Counted from the first letter of the stretch, positions 54,954-64,000 are shown. The stretch is DNA of 64,000 nt from Novosphingobium sp. AAP83 (GCF_001295795.1 NZ_LJHY01000016.1:248001-312000), one strand, 5' to 3'. The notes: generated from the letters alone by a model not told the origin. Numbers and translations are program-made.

Positions 54954-56744
54954 ATGACTCTTTGGCAGCCGGATGAATGGACTTGCGAAAATTTGATGAT
55001 CGTTGATGACCGCCTTGAGACCGTGCTGCGTACCAACGCAGCCGGAAAACTGGCGGGCCGCACCCAATTGCGGCAGCTCATCGATCTGGTGGGTGCAGTG
55101 CCTTTATCGCAATGGTCAGAGCGCCATGCCTCGGCGTTGGACCGAATCGATTCGCTGGCAGATGCCTTGCCCGTCGAGGAATGCGCGGCAATTTTGCGGG
55201 GCACTTCACATCGTTCGGCCGTGCTGGTCTATCATTTTGCGCAAAGCAGCCCCCGCATCGCTTCGGCAATCATCGCATCGGCGCGGTTGCCCGAAGATGA
55301 TTGGATCGCGCTGATCCCGCGCCTGCCCACCACCGCACGCGGTTTCCTGCGCCATCGCACCGATCTGGGTGAGCGGGTGCGCGACGTGCTGGCCCGGCTT
55401 GGCGTAAACGATTTTCTCTTGCCCGAACCGGAAGCCGAAGTTGCGTCCAATCACGGCCCGGTGATGCCGGTTTTCCGGGCACCCGAGCCTAAGCCCGAAC
55501 CGGCCCCGCCATCCACGCAGGGCGAAGGCGTTGGCGCAATTGTGCGCCGGATCGAAGCGTTCCGCCGCAAGCGGGCAGAACGCGATGCCGCCTTGCTACT
55601 GCCGCGCGCCGATGGCGTTGCGCCGCTCCTGCCGTTCGGGGAAGTGCATACTTCGGTTCGCCAACCGCCTCTTTCAATCGATTTGCGGACCAATGCCGAG
55701 GGCATGGTGGTTCATGCAGGGGTTGATCCGGCTGGCATGCTGATCGGCAGCCGCTTGTTTGCCACAGACCTATCGGCGCCGGTCCATTGCGACGAGGCGA
55801 TGGCGGGCGCTTTCCGCCAGCGCCAGCCGATCGTTGCCGGACGCCTTGCGATTGCGGGTGCCGATTACGTGGCAGGCCAGTGGCAGGCCGATGGCACGCC
55901 GATCTTTTCGCGCGATAGCAACAGCTTCACCGGCTACTTGCTGCGCCTTCGCCGACCGATGGCCTTGGCCTTTGCCGCCCCGTCCGAGCCGCAGATCACG
56001 CCGGAAGTTGAAGCTGACCGCCTGCGCCAGTTGCTGCATGAATTGCGCACCCCGATCAACGCGATCCAGGGCTTTGCCGAGGTCATCCAGCAGCAAGTGT
56101 TTGGCCAGACCCCGCATCAATATCGCGCGATGGCCGCCAGCATCGCAGCAGATGCAGCGCAAATGCTGGCAGGCTTTGAAGAGGTCGAGCGGCTGGTAAA
56201 ACTGGAAAGCCGCGCGATGGGCATCGAGGACGGCGAGGCCAATGCAGCCGCCATCATCGCGCGTATGGTGGAGCAGGTGACGCCGGTCCTCACTGCGCGA
56301 AATGTCCGGCTTGACGTGACGATGCCGCCTGAACCGCTGACAGTATCGCTTGCCCCCGACGAGGTGGAGCGTTCCGTCTGGCGCGTGCTATCGGTCATCG
56401 CGTCGAGCGTTGCCCCGGGCGAACGCTTAGCAATAACACTGGAACCACAGCCCGATCTGGCGAGGTTGACCATTACATTGCCCGCATCCTTGCAGCGGCT
56501 TGATGATGCCGCCCTGTTTGCGCCCGATGGCTCGGCAAGCGGCGGATCGTTTGCGGCATCAGCCATGCTGGGCAATGGTTTTAGCCTGCGGCTGGCCCGG
56601 GCCGAACTGGAAGCGGGCGGCGGCGCTTTGCGGCGCGACGAAGGCCTCCTCCTTATTGGCTTGCCCACCTTGACCGGCAATGGGCCCGACCATACGCTTG
56701 AGGCTGATGACCGAGACGCCGGTCGGCAATCGTTTTCTGGCTAG
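54954..56744 (+). CDS. Histidine-kinase-like protein with degenerate ATPase domain
   Basis: A 596-residue protein, soluble by sequence, with an H-box LLHELRTPINAIQGFAEVI at about residue 360 containing His-Glu-Leu-Arg-Thr-Pro, so a HisKA dimerisation domain is clear. The following region resembles a HATPase_c domain, but the N-box and the DxGxG loop are missing (DEVERSVWRVLSVIASSVAP in place of an N-box). The N-terminal half has no recognised sensor domain and includes a Pro-rich linker. No response regulator is adjacent. The start is the ATG after CGGAGC. Confidence 0.8.
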   Translation: MTLWQPDEWTCENLMIVDDRLETVLRTNAAGKLAGRTQLRQLIDLVGAVPLSQWSERHASALDRIDSLADALPVEECAAILRGTSHRSAVLVYHFAQSSPRIASAIIASARLPEDDWIALIPRLPTTARGFLRHRTDLGERVRDVLARLGVNDFLLPEPEAEVASNHGPVMPVFRAPEPKPEPAPPSTQGEGVGAIVRRIEAFRRKRAERDAALLLPRADGVAPLLPFGEVHTSVRQPPLSIDLRTNAEGMVVHAGVDPAGMLIGSRLFATDLSAPVHCDEAMAGAFRQRQPIVAGRLAIAGADYVAGQWQADGTPIFSRDSNSFTGYLLRLRRPMALAFAAPSEPQITPEVEADRLRQLLHELRTPINAIQGFAEVIQQQVFGQTPHQYRAMAASIAADAAQMLAGFEEVERLVKLESRAMGIEDGEANAAAIIARMVEQVTPVLTARNVRLDVTMPPEPLTVSLAPDEVERSVWRVLSVIASSVAPGERLAITLEPQPDLARLTITLPASLQRLDDAALFAPDGSASGGSFAASAMLGNGFSLRLARAELEAGGGALRRDEGLLLIGLPTLTGNGPDHTLEADDRDAGRQSFSG

Positions 56745-56756
56745 GCAGAGGGCAAA

Positions 56757-57773
56757 TTGAACCAGAGAGCGAACATCACCGCGATGCCGCGCGATGCTGA
56801 TTTCGTCCGGTTCGATCCGGCATTCGGCACGCGTTTTGTGGTGACTGTCGATACCGAAGAAGAGTTTGACTGGAGCAAGCCGCTCGACCGCACCAGCCAT
56901 GGGCTGGACCATGTGCCCCGCATTGCACGCTTCCAGCAATTCTGTGAAGGCATGGGCGTGATACCGGTCTACCTGATTGATTATCCTATCGCCACGTCGC
57001 CCCTTGCAGTTGAAGTGCTGGGCGAAGCGGTCAAGGCGGGACGCGCCGAAGTGGGCGTGCAATTGCATCCATGGGTCAGCCCGCCCTTTGACGAGACCGT
57101 GAGCGAGCATAACAGCTTTTCTGGAAATCTGCCCGAAGCGCTTGAACGCGCCAAATTTGCCACCTTGCGCGATAGCATCGAAGCGGCTTTTGGCATGGCC
57201 CCGTTGATCTATCGTGCCGGACGCTATGGCGTGGGGCCAGCCACCGCCTCGATCCTCTCGGACAACGGCATCGCTATCGACACATCCGTGCGATCACGGT
57301 TTGATTACAGCTATAACGGCGGCGTGAATTTCCGCGATTTGCCGCTGCTGCCATGGTGGATCGATAAGGCCAAAGGCCTGATGGAACTGCCATTGACCAC
57401 GGTGTTCTGGGGTTTGCTACGCCAGCAGGGCAAGGCGATTTATCCGGCGCTGTGGCGCGCGCCACGGCTGCGCGGCGCGCTGGCGCGGCTGGGATTGCTC
57501 GAACGTATCCCGCTGACACCCGAAGGCATCACGCTGGAAGAAGCGATCAAGGGCATCGATATCGCGCTTGATGATGGCCTGCCCGTTCTGGTGTTTTCGT
57601 TCCACAGCCCATCGATTTGCCCCGGCCACACCCCCTATGTGCGCAGTGAAGCCGAGCTTGACGCATTCTATGACTGGTGGCGCGGGGTGTTCGGATATCT
57701 GGCCAAGCGCGGGGTAAAGCCCGCCTGTGTGCGCGAAATCATGGCCGCAACGCAGCAAACTGGTCCGGGGTAG
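56757..57773 (+). CDS. Polysaccharide deacetylase family protein
   Basis: NodB-fold carbohydrate esterase-like protein of 338 residues. The metal-binding start VTVDTEEEFDWSKPL replaces the canonical TFDDG, a variant seen in WalW-type proteins; VGVQLHPWVSPPFDE carries the His pair region and IYRAGRYGVGP and FSFHSPSICPGHTPY follow. No signal peptide is evident. The TTG start has the nearby AGAGGGC; an ATG nine codons later is an alternative. It follows the kinase-like gene by 12 bp, so one operon is likely. Confidence 0.85.
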   Translation: MNQRANITAMPRDADFVRFDPAFGTRFVVTVDTEEEFDWSKPLDRTSHGLDHVPRIARFQQFCEGMGVIPVYLIDYPIATSPLAVEVLGEAVKAGRAEVGVQLHPWVSPPFDETVSEHNSFSGNLPEALERAKFATLRDSIEAAFGMAPLIYRAGRYGVGPATASILSDNGIAIDTSVRSRFDYSYNGGVNFRDLPLLPWWIDKAKGLMELPLTTVFWGLLRQQGKAIYPALWRAPRLRGALARLGLLERIPLTPEGITLEEAIKGIDIALDDGLPVLVFSFHSPSICPGHTPYVRSEAELDAFYDWWRGVFGYLAKRGVKPACVREIMAATQQTGPG

Positions 57774-57813
57774 CTTGCCAATCGGGCCGTGCCTGTGTAC
57801 CGGCGTCGGCGAT

Positions 57814-57889
57814 GGGCCTGTAGCTCAGTGGTTAGAGCTGGCCGCTCATAACGGCTAGGTCGCGGGTTCAAATCCTGCCGGGCCCACCA
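57814..57889 (+). tRNA. tRNA with CAT anticodon, probably tRNA-Ile2 (lysidine type)
   Basis: 76-nt cloverleaf: acceptor GGGCCTG/CGGGCCC region, D arm GCTCAGTGGTTAGAGC, anticodon CAT in GCTCATAAC, T loop TTCAAAT, A73 and encoded CCA. The body resembles E. coli ileX (GGTCGC before the T stem), so isoleucine with C34 modified by TilS is favoured over elongator Met. It has an acceptor stem fully paired at 1-72, so it is not initiator tRNA. Confidence 0.88.
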
Positions 57890-57920
57890 CCTTCCTTCCC
57901 GCCAACATTTGGGCGTTTTC

Positions 57921-59798
57921 ATGCTGACGATTAATGGCATTACCGTGCGTCTGGGCGGGCGCGACATCCTGTCCGGAGCCACCGTGGCGATCCCGCCGCG
58001 CGCCAAGGTCGGCCTGATTGGCCGCAATGGCGCGGGCAAATCCACACTGGTGAAAGCCATTATCGGCGAGATCGAGCCCGATGAAGGCTCGGTTGAAATG
58101 CCGCGCCGCACGAAGCTTGGCTATATCGCACAGGAAGCGCCGAACGGGGTGAAATCGCCGTTCGAAACCGTGCTCGAATCCGATGTCGAGCGCACTGAAC
58201 TGCTGGCAGAATCCGAAACCTGCACCGATCCAGACCGCCTAGGCGATGTGCATGAACGCCTGCTGGCGATCGATGCCTACAGCGCGCCATCGCGCGCCGC
58301 GCGCATTCTGATCGGCCTCGGCTTTGACGAGGATATGCAGGCGCGCCCGCTCGACAGCTTTTCGGGCGGCTGGAAAATGCGCGTGGCTTTGGCCTCGCTG
58401 CTCTTCTCTGCGCCCGATGTGATGCTGCTCGACGAGCCTTCAAACCACTTGGATCTGGAAGCGACGCTGTGGCTGGAGAACTTCCTCAAATCCTACCCCG
58501 GCACGCTGATCGTGATCAGCCACGAGCGCGATCTGCTGAACAATGTGGTCGATCACATCGTCCACCTGCACGCAGGCAAGCTGACGCTTTACCCCGGCGG
58601 TTACGACAGCTTTGAACGCCAGCGCAACGAACGCCTTGCCCAGCAAGCCGCCGCCCGCGCGGCGCAAGAAGCGCAAGCTGGCCGCCTTAAAGACTACATC
58701 GCCCGCAACAGCGCGCGCGCATCCACGGCCAAGCAAGCGCAATCGCGCGCCAAGATGCTGGCCAAGATGCAGCCGATTGCCGCGATGATCGAAGACCCGT
58801 CGCTCAGCTTCGATTTTCCCGATCCTGAAGAGCTGCGCCCGCCGCTGATCACGCTCGATCTTGCCTCGGTCGGCTACACGCCGGGCGTACCGATCCTGTC
58901 GCGGCTGAACTTGCGCATCGATCCGGATGACCGCATCGCGCTGCTGGGCCGCAACGGCAACGGCAAGACCACGCTCGCGCGCCTGATCGCTGCGCAACTG
59001 GCGCCGATGGACGGGCAGATGCAGGCGACTGGCAAGATGCAGGTCGGTTATTTCACGCAGTATCAAGTGGAAGAACTGGCGGGCGCATCCACCCCGCTGG
59101 AACTGATGACACGCGCGATGGATGGCAAATCGCCCGGCGCAGTGCGCGCGCAATTGGGCCGCTTCGGCTTTTCCGGTCAGCGCGCCACATCGCAAGTCGG
59201 CACGTTATCGGGCGGCGAACGCGCGCGTCTGGCGCTGGCGTTGGTTACGCGCGATGCGCCGCATATGCTGGTGCTCGACGAGCCGACCAACCACCTTGAT
59301 ATCGATGCGCGCGAAGCCTTGGTGCAGGCGCTCAACACCTATCAGGGTGCGGTGATCCTGATCAGCCATGACCGGCATATGGTGGAACTGGTGGCCGACC
59401 GGCTGGTGCTGGTCGATGGTGGCACGGCCAAGCCCTATGACGGCGATATCGAGAATTACATCGACTTCATCCTCGGCCGGAACCAGCCCAAAACCGGGCA
59501 ATCAGGCCAGCCCAAGGAAAAGGGCACATCACAGGACCGCAAGGCCCGCGCGCTGGCCCGCGATGAATACAAGGCGCTGAAGAAAAAGCAGACCGAGGCC
59601 GAGACTGCGGTCAACAAGCTGCAAGCCGAACTGGCGCAAGTGGACCGTGCGATGTTCGAGCCCGCCAGCGCGATCCCAGCACTTGCAAAACTGCCGATGA
59701 GCGAGCTTTCCCAGCGGCGCGGCAAGCTGGCGCAAGAGCTGGAAAAGGCGGAAGAGGCCTGGATGTTGGCGGGTGAAGCGCTGGAAGCCGCGAGCTGA
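57921..59798 (+). CDS. ABC-F family ATPase (Uup/YheS type)
   Basis: Cytoplasmic ribosome-associated ABC-F protein with two ATPase domains and no membrane part. Walker A sites GLIGRNGAGKSTLVKA and ALLGRNGNGKTTLARL, signatures SGGWKMRVALA and LSGGERARLALAL, and Walker B LLDEPSNHLDL and LDEPTNHLDI are all intact. The inter-domain linker is charged (QEAQAGRLKDYIARNSARAS) and the C-terminal extension is a coiled coil (EYKALKKKQTEAETAVNKLQ). The ATG giving MLTINGITV is chosen. Subfamily is not certain; a translation-factor role is more likely than antibiotic resistance. Confidence 0.93.
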   Translation: MLTINGITVRLGGRDILSGATVAIPPRAKVGLIGRNGAGKSTLVKAIIGEIEPDEGSVEMPRRTKLGYIAQEAPNGVKSPFETVLESDVERTELLAESETCTDPDRLGDVHERLLAIDAYSAPSRAARILIGLGFDEDMQARPLDSFSGGWKMRVALASLLFSAPDVMLLDEPSNHLDLEATLWLENFLKSYPGTLIVISHERDLLNNVVDHIVHLHAGKLTLYPGGYDSFERQRNERLAQQAAARAAQEAQAGRLKDYIARNSARASTAKQAQSRAKMLAKMQPIAAMIEDPSLSFDFPDPEELRPPLITLDLASVGYTPGVPILSRLNLRIDPDDRIALLGRNGNGKTTLARLIAAQLAPMDGQMQATGKMQVGYFTQYQVEELAGASTPLELMTRAMDGKSPGAVRAQLGRFGFSGQRATSQVGTLSGGERARLALALVTRDAPHMLVLDEPTNHLDIDAREALVQALNTYQGAVILISHDRHMVELVADRLVLVDGGTAKPYDGDIENYIDFILGRNQPKTGQSGQPKEKGTSQDRKARALARDEYKALKKKQTEAETAVNKLQAELAQVDRAMFEPASAIPALAKLPMSELSQRRGKLAQELEKAEEAWMLAGEALEAAS

Positions 59799-59847
59799 AT
59801 TGCCGCGCGGAACGCGGTGCTTCAATCCTGTTCCAGGTCCTGAATGA

Positions 59848-60458
59848 TCAGTTGGGCAGCGCGCCAGGGAAATCCAAACGGTTTTGCGATGTTCCGACAG
59901 GCTTGGCACTTGTATGCGGCTCTTCAATGACCAGAATGGCCATGATCAAGGCTGGAATGGCCGCAATATGAATGGCGAAAGGTCCGCTCCAGCTTACATC
60001 GGCCAAAGCCCCGCCAACCGCGATTAGCGCCGTTGCGGCGATGGATGTAGAAACACCCACCCACGCCGTCGAGTGATGGCAGTCTTCCCCGAAATAGTCC
60101 TCGATCAGGGCGCTGGAGATGGTGATCGCAAAGGCTTCTGCGATGCCAAGCAGCGCGCGGCTGGCAAGGATCAGTTCACGGCTGCCGACAAAGCTTTGCC
60201 TGCGGCGATAACGGTCACTGATGACCCCGGCGACCGGCCAGAAAATCGCAAAGACCAGTGATGGGATCGTGACAATCGCCGGGAGGAGAAAACCAGCGTT
60301 AGGCAATGCCCCGAATTCAGCGAAAAGTTTGCGTATCACTGGCAACAGCGACACAATCACAATGACCGGCAGGATTTTCGCGAGGATCAGCGCGATGCCC
60401 TTGGCGCGCGTGCCGCATCCTGCGGTGAGTGATGGGGCCGCACTTTTGACAGACCCAT
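59848..60458 (-). pseudogene. MFS transporter remnant
   Basis: A major facilitator N-terminal half in decay. A start like MGLSKVRPHHSPQDAARA passes into ALILAKILPVIVIVSLLPVI only if a +/-1 shift is made in the CGCGCG stretch near 60405. The segment VAGVISDRYRRRQSFV then jumps straight to GSRELILASRALLGIAEAF, losing about one helix pair, and the frame ends after helix 6 (IEEPHTSAKPV). A functional MFS protein would be about 400 residues. Non-functional by inference. Confidence 0.75.
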
Positions 60459-60523
60459 CAAATCGAAAGGCGCTGTGTCGCTGGCGAATTGGGCAAGGAA
60501 AAGGCCTGAACCTTTGATTGTTT

Positions 60524-60838
60524 TCACAGCTTTTCTACCGAAACGCGCAACTTCATCCAGCCTGCCTTGTCCGCACTGGCGCGCAAGGCGGTGTCCACAA
60601 AGGTCATACCCCGCAATGTGATGTCTATGCCGGGCAGAAGCGGCGCCGGGATTCCCCGCAACACATCAGCGACATCGCGGTAGATGTTGGCAAAAGCTGC
60701 GAGAAAACCTTCGGGATGGCTCACCGGGGTGCGTGTGCTCGCGGCGGTGAAATGCGTGACAATGGCGACAAAATCGATCCCGGCATCACGTTCTGCGGCA
60801 ATGCTGTGGCGGGCCGATAAATGCACCCGGCCCGCCAC
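60524..60838 (-). pseudogene. C-terminal fragment of a Gfo/Idh/MocA oxidoreductase
   Basis: About 100 residues that match the end of this NAD(P)-dependent sugar oxidoreductase family: RTPVSHPEGFLAAFANIYRD is the characteristic late helix, followed by GIDITLRGMTFVDTALRASA. Normal proteins are 330-390 residues, and the nucleotide-binding N-terminus (GxGxxG) is absent upstream. It is a remnant beside other decayed sugar genes. Confidence 0.7.
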
Positions 60839-60895
60839 CGATCATCCCCATCCGCAATTTCCGCACAAAACACCCCCTCCCCCGCCGTTGTTTTG

Positions 60896-61378
60896 TCAGC
60901 ATATCGAGATGCGTTTTTCGTCATTGTTAAGCGATGGAAACGGCATGTACGAGATGCGCGACTTCTGCTGGAGCGACAGTGCGTGTTCGCCCGAAGGAAA
61001 GCCGCCGGGGAAATCGATAAAAATCGTGGCTGAAGCACCAAATGGCCAGCACCGGTCAAACGCTGTTTCCATCTGGTCCAGAGGCAGCGGCCCAGGACCT
61101 TCGTCAAACATGATGGCGGAACACGGCAGGATTGCGCCGTCAATGCCGAGATGCTGCGTGCCCAGTCGATCCGCCTCTTCGATTGTGCGCAAAAAGCGCG
61201 CATAGGCGGTGAATTGGCAGCCATGGCGCGTGACCATGTCTTGCCATTCCCCCACTTGCGTCTCGGTTATGTGAGGAAAGCTTGGCATGTTCTGTTCGGG
61301 CAGGATTTCGATGCCATGGGCGCCGATGGAAGCAGCGAAGGAAGCACAGTCCTCCACCGTCATCTGGCCAAGGAACAT
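60896..61378 (-). pseudogene. Sugar phosphate isomerase/epimerase remnant
   Basis: TIM-barrel (AP endonuclease 2/xylose isomerase-like) fragment of 160 residues. The opening FLGQMTVEDCASFAASIGAHG and MPSFPHITETQVGEWQDMVTR are well preserved, but after QFTAYARFLRTIEEADRLGT the sequence is internally deleted and the tail is unrelated. Usual length is 280-350. No metal-binding set is complete, so I call it a pseudogene. Confidence 0.7.
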
Positions 61379-61464
61379 TTCCTCCTGAGTGGCTGGTTGT
61401 GCATGGCCCTTGCGTTAGCTTCCCCCATCGGCCGCTGCAACTATCAGCCTTGCAGCAAACCAGC

Positions 61465-62373
61465 CTATTGGGGTGGCCCCGCAAAGTCGAAGATGCGCTG
61501 CACGAACCATTGCAACCCTGCGTCCTTGTCGCGCGTCCGGTGAATTTGCAGTTCCTCGGTCAGATTCGGGAACGCAAATGGCAATGCGCAATAGGTGATC
61601 GGCAGGGTCTGCGCGGCATAGGCAGCCAGCCGTTCATGCATCACCGCAATCCGGTGCGTGCCCACCAGCAAATCAGGGATAAGCCCGAATGATGGCACCA
61701 TGATTTCAATCCGCCGCCGCAAATCCATCGCGCGCAATCGCGATTCAGCAAATGATGTTCGGTTGACGTTGCCCAATCGCGCCGCCACCTGCCCCGCTGC
61801 TTCGAATGCTTCCATCGTCAGTTCGGTGGCGAAAATAGGATTTTCCGACCAACCCGCCACTACATGACGCTCCTCCAGCAAAGGCTGGGTAGGATGCTCT
61901 TTGCTCAAGTATTCGCGCGGCGAGAGGAACACGTCCAGTTCACCGCTGTTCAGTACTTCAATTACATTTTCCGTTGGCGCAATCATCTCGAACGTCAGCC
62001 CCGGTGCTATTTCGGCCAGGTGGCTGAGCATCGGACGGAAAATGACGAGCGTCAGATAGTCAGAAGCGCAAATGCGGAAATGGCGCGTCGATGTGGCAGG
62101 ATCGAAATGCGAAGTGGTGCTTACCACGGTGTCTGCGTTGTCGAGCACCAGCCGCACATGGGGCTGAAGTTGCAATGCCAGTGCGGTGGGTATCAGTTTG
62201 CGACCCTGCAATACAAACAACGGGTCGCCGAAGAAATCGCGCAACCGGTTGAGCGCAGCGCTGACCGCAGGTTGGCTAAGATACATCTGCTCGGCAACGC
62301 GGGTGATGTTCGGTTGCGCGATCAGTGCATCAAGTATGCCGAGCAAATTCAGATCAAGCCCTTTGAAACGCAT
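61465..62373 (-). CDS. LysR family transcriptional regulator (NodD-like)
   Basis: A 302-residue LysR regulator that looks intact. The N-terminus MRFKGLDLNLLGILDALIAQ and the HTH NITRVAEQMYLSQPAVSAAL, then NRLRDFFGDPLFV, resemble NodD/NahR-type activators of aromatic catabolism. The effector domain follows to the C-terminus. It is divergent from the truncated TonB-dependent receptor, with a 139-bp AT-rich intergenic region where a LysR site is likely. Its former targets may be the decayed genes or the FAD monooxygenase. Confidence 0.93.
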   Translation of the reverse strand: MRFKGLDLNLLGILDALIAQPNITRVAEQMYLSQPAVSAALNRLRDFFGDPLFVLQGRKLIPTALALQLQPHVRLVLDNADTVVSTTSHFDPATSTRHFRICASDYLTLVIFRPMLSHLAEIAPGLTFEMIAPTENVIEVLNSGELDVFLSPREYLSKEHPTQPLLEERHVVAGWSENPIFATELTMEAFEAAGQVAARLGNVNRTSFAESRLRAMDLRRRIEIMVPSFGLIPDLLVGTHRIAVMHERLAAYAAQTLPITYCALPFAFPNLTEELQIHRTRDKDAGLQWFVQRIFDFAGPPQ

Positions 62374-62512
62374 CGCAGCCTCCTCTGCAGCGCATGAGGT
62401 ATAATGAAAACTGATATGTAATACAAAATTTAATTCATTTTCATTGTGAAGTCGCGATCACTATCACCCTTCAAACAGCTGCGCCTACAGCAGGATTTTT
62501 GGAGGAGGTTGC

Positions 62513-63280
62513 ATGACTGCCAGAAGCTCCAAATTGATCTTGGCTTTGGGAACGGCCCTGACGGTGACGGCCACTTCGGCTTATGCTCAGGAACAAGCAG
62601 ACCGCGCCGCCAGCGCGGCTTCTTCAACCGAAATCATCGTAACCGCCCAGCGCCGCAGCGAGAGCTTGCAGAAGATCCCGGTGAGCTTGACCGCGGTTAC
62701 CGCAGACATCATCCAATCCCGCCAGATCAACGATTTGAACCAGATCGCGCGTGCCGCGCCACCATTGCAGATCGGCAGCGACAACGGGTTTTTCGTGCGC
62801 GGCGTGGGTACGCTGACATTCACCGACACGATCGATTCAAGCGTTGTGCTGTTGCTTGACGAAGTGAACCTTGGTCGCCTGTTCCTCGCTGCTCCGCAGT
62901 TCATCGATCTTGAACGGATCGAGGTCTTGAACGGCCCGCAAGGCCTACTCTTCGGCAAAAATGCCTCGGCAGGTTTGCTCAATATCGTCACCGCCAAGCC
63001 TAAGCTTGGTGTCTATTCCGGCAAGACCGGTGTTGAAATCGTGCAACGCGATGCGGCCGGCAGTGCCAGTGGTGTAGCGGTCCGCGAAGTGCTGAACATC
63101 CCGCCAGGAACCACTGCTGCACTGCGCCTCAACGCCCTGTATTCGTTTCAGGAACCCGGCACCACTTTCGTCGACACACGGCAACCCGGCGTCCGCAACA
63201 ACGGCGGTCAGGCAACCCCGAAGCTGACGCTGGTAAGCACGTGCTCGCTCGACTCGTTCCGCTCTGTGGCGCGAATATGA
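62513..63280 (+). pseudogene. TonB-dependent receptor, truncated to signal and plug domain
   Basis: Starts after a strong GGAGGAGG site. A signal peptide (cleavage after AYAQ) is followed by EIIVTAQRRSESLQKIPVSL, a typical TonB-dependent receptor N-terminus, then plug segments GFFVRGVGTLTFTDTIDSSV and IEVLNGPQGLLFGKNASAGL. The frame stops after 255 residues shortly into the first barrel strands; normal receptors have 700-850. Without a barrel it cannot transport. It is probably the front end of a deletion. Confidence 0.8.
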
Positions 63281-63302
63281 GCGTGAAGTGCTAAGCTCCA
63301 CC

Positions 63303-63347
63303 TTAAAGAGCTGGCTGGATGGCTCTGCCTGACAGCCAGCTCTTTAA
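63303..63347. repeat. 14-bp perfect inverted repeat
   Basis: TTAAAGAGCTGGCT and AGCCAGCTCTTTAA separated by 17 bp, between the truncated receptor and the FAD monooxygenase. It could be a terminator-like hairpin, an operator, or the scar of the deletion. Confidence 0.7.
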
Positions 63348-63407
63348 AGGCGACGTAATTCCCGTGGCAGCCAACGCCACAAAAGTGATCGATGAGGTAA
63401 TTTGGTG

Positions 63408-64000
63408 ATGCAAGATTTGAATGTCCTCGTGGTTGGCGCTGGTATTGGCGGACTGACATCTGCAATCGCGCTGCGCCGCAGCGGGCATCGCGTCACCCTG
63501 GCCGAACGTGATCCGCAATGGTCAGTTTACGGTGTCGGCATCATCCAGCAGTCCAACGTGGTTCGTGCGATGGAACAGCTTGGCATATTGGACGAATTCC
63601 TCTCTGCCGCCTGTGGTTTTGACGCGGTCGATATTTTCACGCCTGATGGCACGAAAGTGGCCCGGGTCCCCTCGCCCCGTCTGGTCGAAGGACGTCCGGC
63701 CAATGTCGGAATTGGCCGCCGCGCCTTGCAAAAGGTATTGGGCGATAGCGCGCAGGCGCTCGGTGCAAATCTGCGTCTCGGTCTGACAGTCCAGGCATTT
63801 GACGACGATGGCACCTGCGTGAACGTCCGTTTCTCGGATGGCACAGAGGCAGCCTATGGCGTCGTGATCGGCGCAGACGGAGTTTACTCCGATACGCGCA
63901 GGGCGATTTTTCCGGATACCGAAGGTCCGGAGTTCACCGGTCAGGCCGTTTGGCGATACAACCTGCCGCGCCTTGCCGATATGGATGCGCTGCAAGTCTA
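63408..64000 (+). CDS. FAD-dependent monooxygenase, partial at window end
   Basis: First 197 codons of a flavoprotein aromatic hydroxylase-like enzyme. The ADP-binding fold VLVVGAGIGGLTSAIALRRS opens the protein, followed by VGIGRRALQKVL and the GD-type motif VVIGADGVYSDTRRAIFP, both usual in the salicylate/p-hydroxybenzoate hydroxylase group. A GATGAGG site precedes the ATG. The gene runs beyond the window, so the substrate part is unseen. The LysR regulator upstream may control it. Confidence 0.9.
   Translation, partial: MQDLNVLVVGAGIGGLTSAIALRRSGHRVTLAERDPQWSVYGVGIIQQSNVVRAMEQLGILDEFLSAACGFDAVDIFTPDGTKVARVPSPRLVEGRPANVGIGRRALQKVLGDSAQALGANLRLGLTVQAFDDDGTCVNVRFSDGTEAAYGVVIGADGVYSDTRRAIFPDTEGPEFTGQAVWRYNLPRLADMDALQV

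Overview
The window (about 62-65% GC by eye outside one AT-rich insert) looks like a chromosome segment of an alphaproteobacterium of the order Sphingomonadales (Novosphingobium/Sphingobium/Erythrobacter type). Reasons: alphaproteobacterial protein signatures throughout, a GTTC-N7-GTTC SOS box before uvrA, a cysteine-free L31, an NDUFS4-like complex I protein, and a rseP-bamA-skp-fabZ block with no lpxD/lpxA/lpxB, as expected for bacteria that carry glycosphingolipids instead of LPS.

Layout. 0-3.3 kb: cytochrome c maturation genes ccmC-D-E-F and the first codons of the next gene, all minus strand. 3.5 kb: tRNA-His. 3.7-6.1 kb: type II secretion minor pseudopilins gspH-I-J-K. 6.2-8.7 kb: a 2OG-Fe(II) oxygenase, a MarR regulator, a 46-residue small protein with its own terminator, infA and tspO. 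8.7-9.25 kb: a gene-free stretch of dispersed repeats. 9.25-16 kb: lepA, a Pho-box-controlled phosphate-selective porin, a glycine-zipper surface protein, a cyclopropane-fatty-acid synthase and argG. 16-20.6 kb: an accessory region with an HTH protein whose gene is full of GC-rich palindromes, a DUF559 endonuclease-like gene between two 160-bp direct repeats, a small hypothetical protein, and an AT-rich NACHT NTPase gene (probable phage defence) broken by one frameshift at a T7 tract. 20.6-24 kb: uvrA, itself carrying an in-frame copy of the GC-rich palindrome.

24-35.4 kb: a long minus-strand envelope and translation block: rpsB, tsf, pyrH, frr, uppS, cdsA, dxr, rseP, bamA, skp, fabZ, rpmE. 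35.8-42 kb: a small membrane protein, pssA-psd, an alpha/beta hydrolase, yaaA, tRNA-Tyr, rlmB, a lipoprotein and HU. 42-54.7 kb: lon, mlaA, ybaB, dnaX, a DUF4188 protein, SRP RNA, an NDUFS4-like protein, hrpB, an aldo/keto reductase, a polyprenyl synthase, chorismate mutase and an Lrp/AsnC regulator. 54.9-59.8 kb: a degenerate sensor kinase, a polysaccharide deacetylase, a CAT-anticodon tRNA (probably tRNA-Ile2) and an ABC-F ATPase.

59.8-63.3 kb: a decayed catabolic segment (MFS transporter, Gfo/Idh/MocA and sugar-isomerase remnants, a LysR regulator, and a TonB-dependent receptor cut down to its plug domain), followed by a FAD monooxygenase that runs off the window. The most unusual material is the 16-20.6 kb accessory region and the repeat insertions inside coding sequence.
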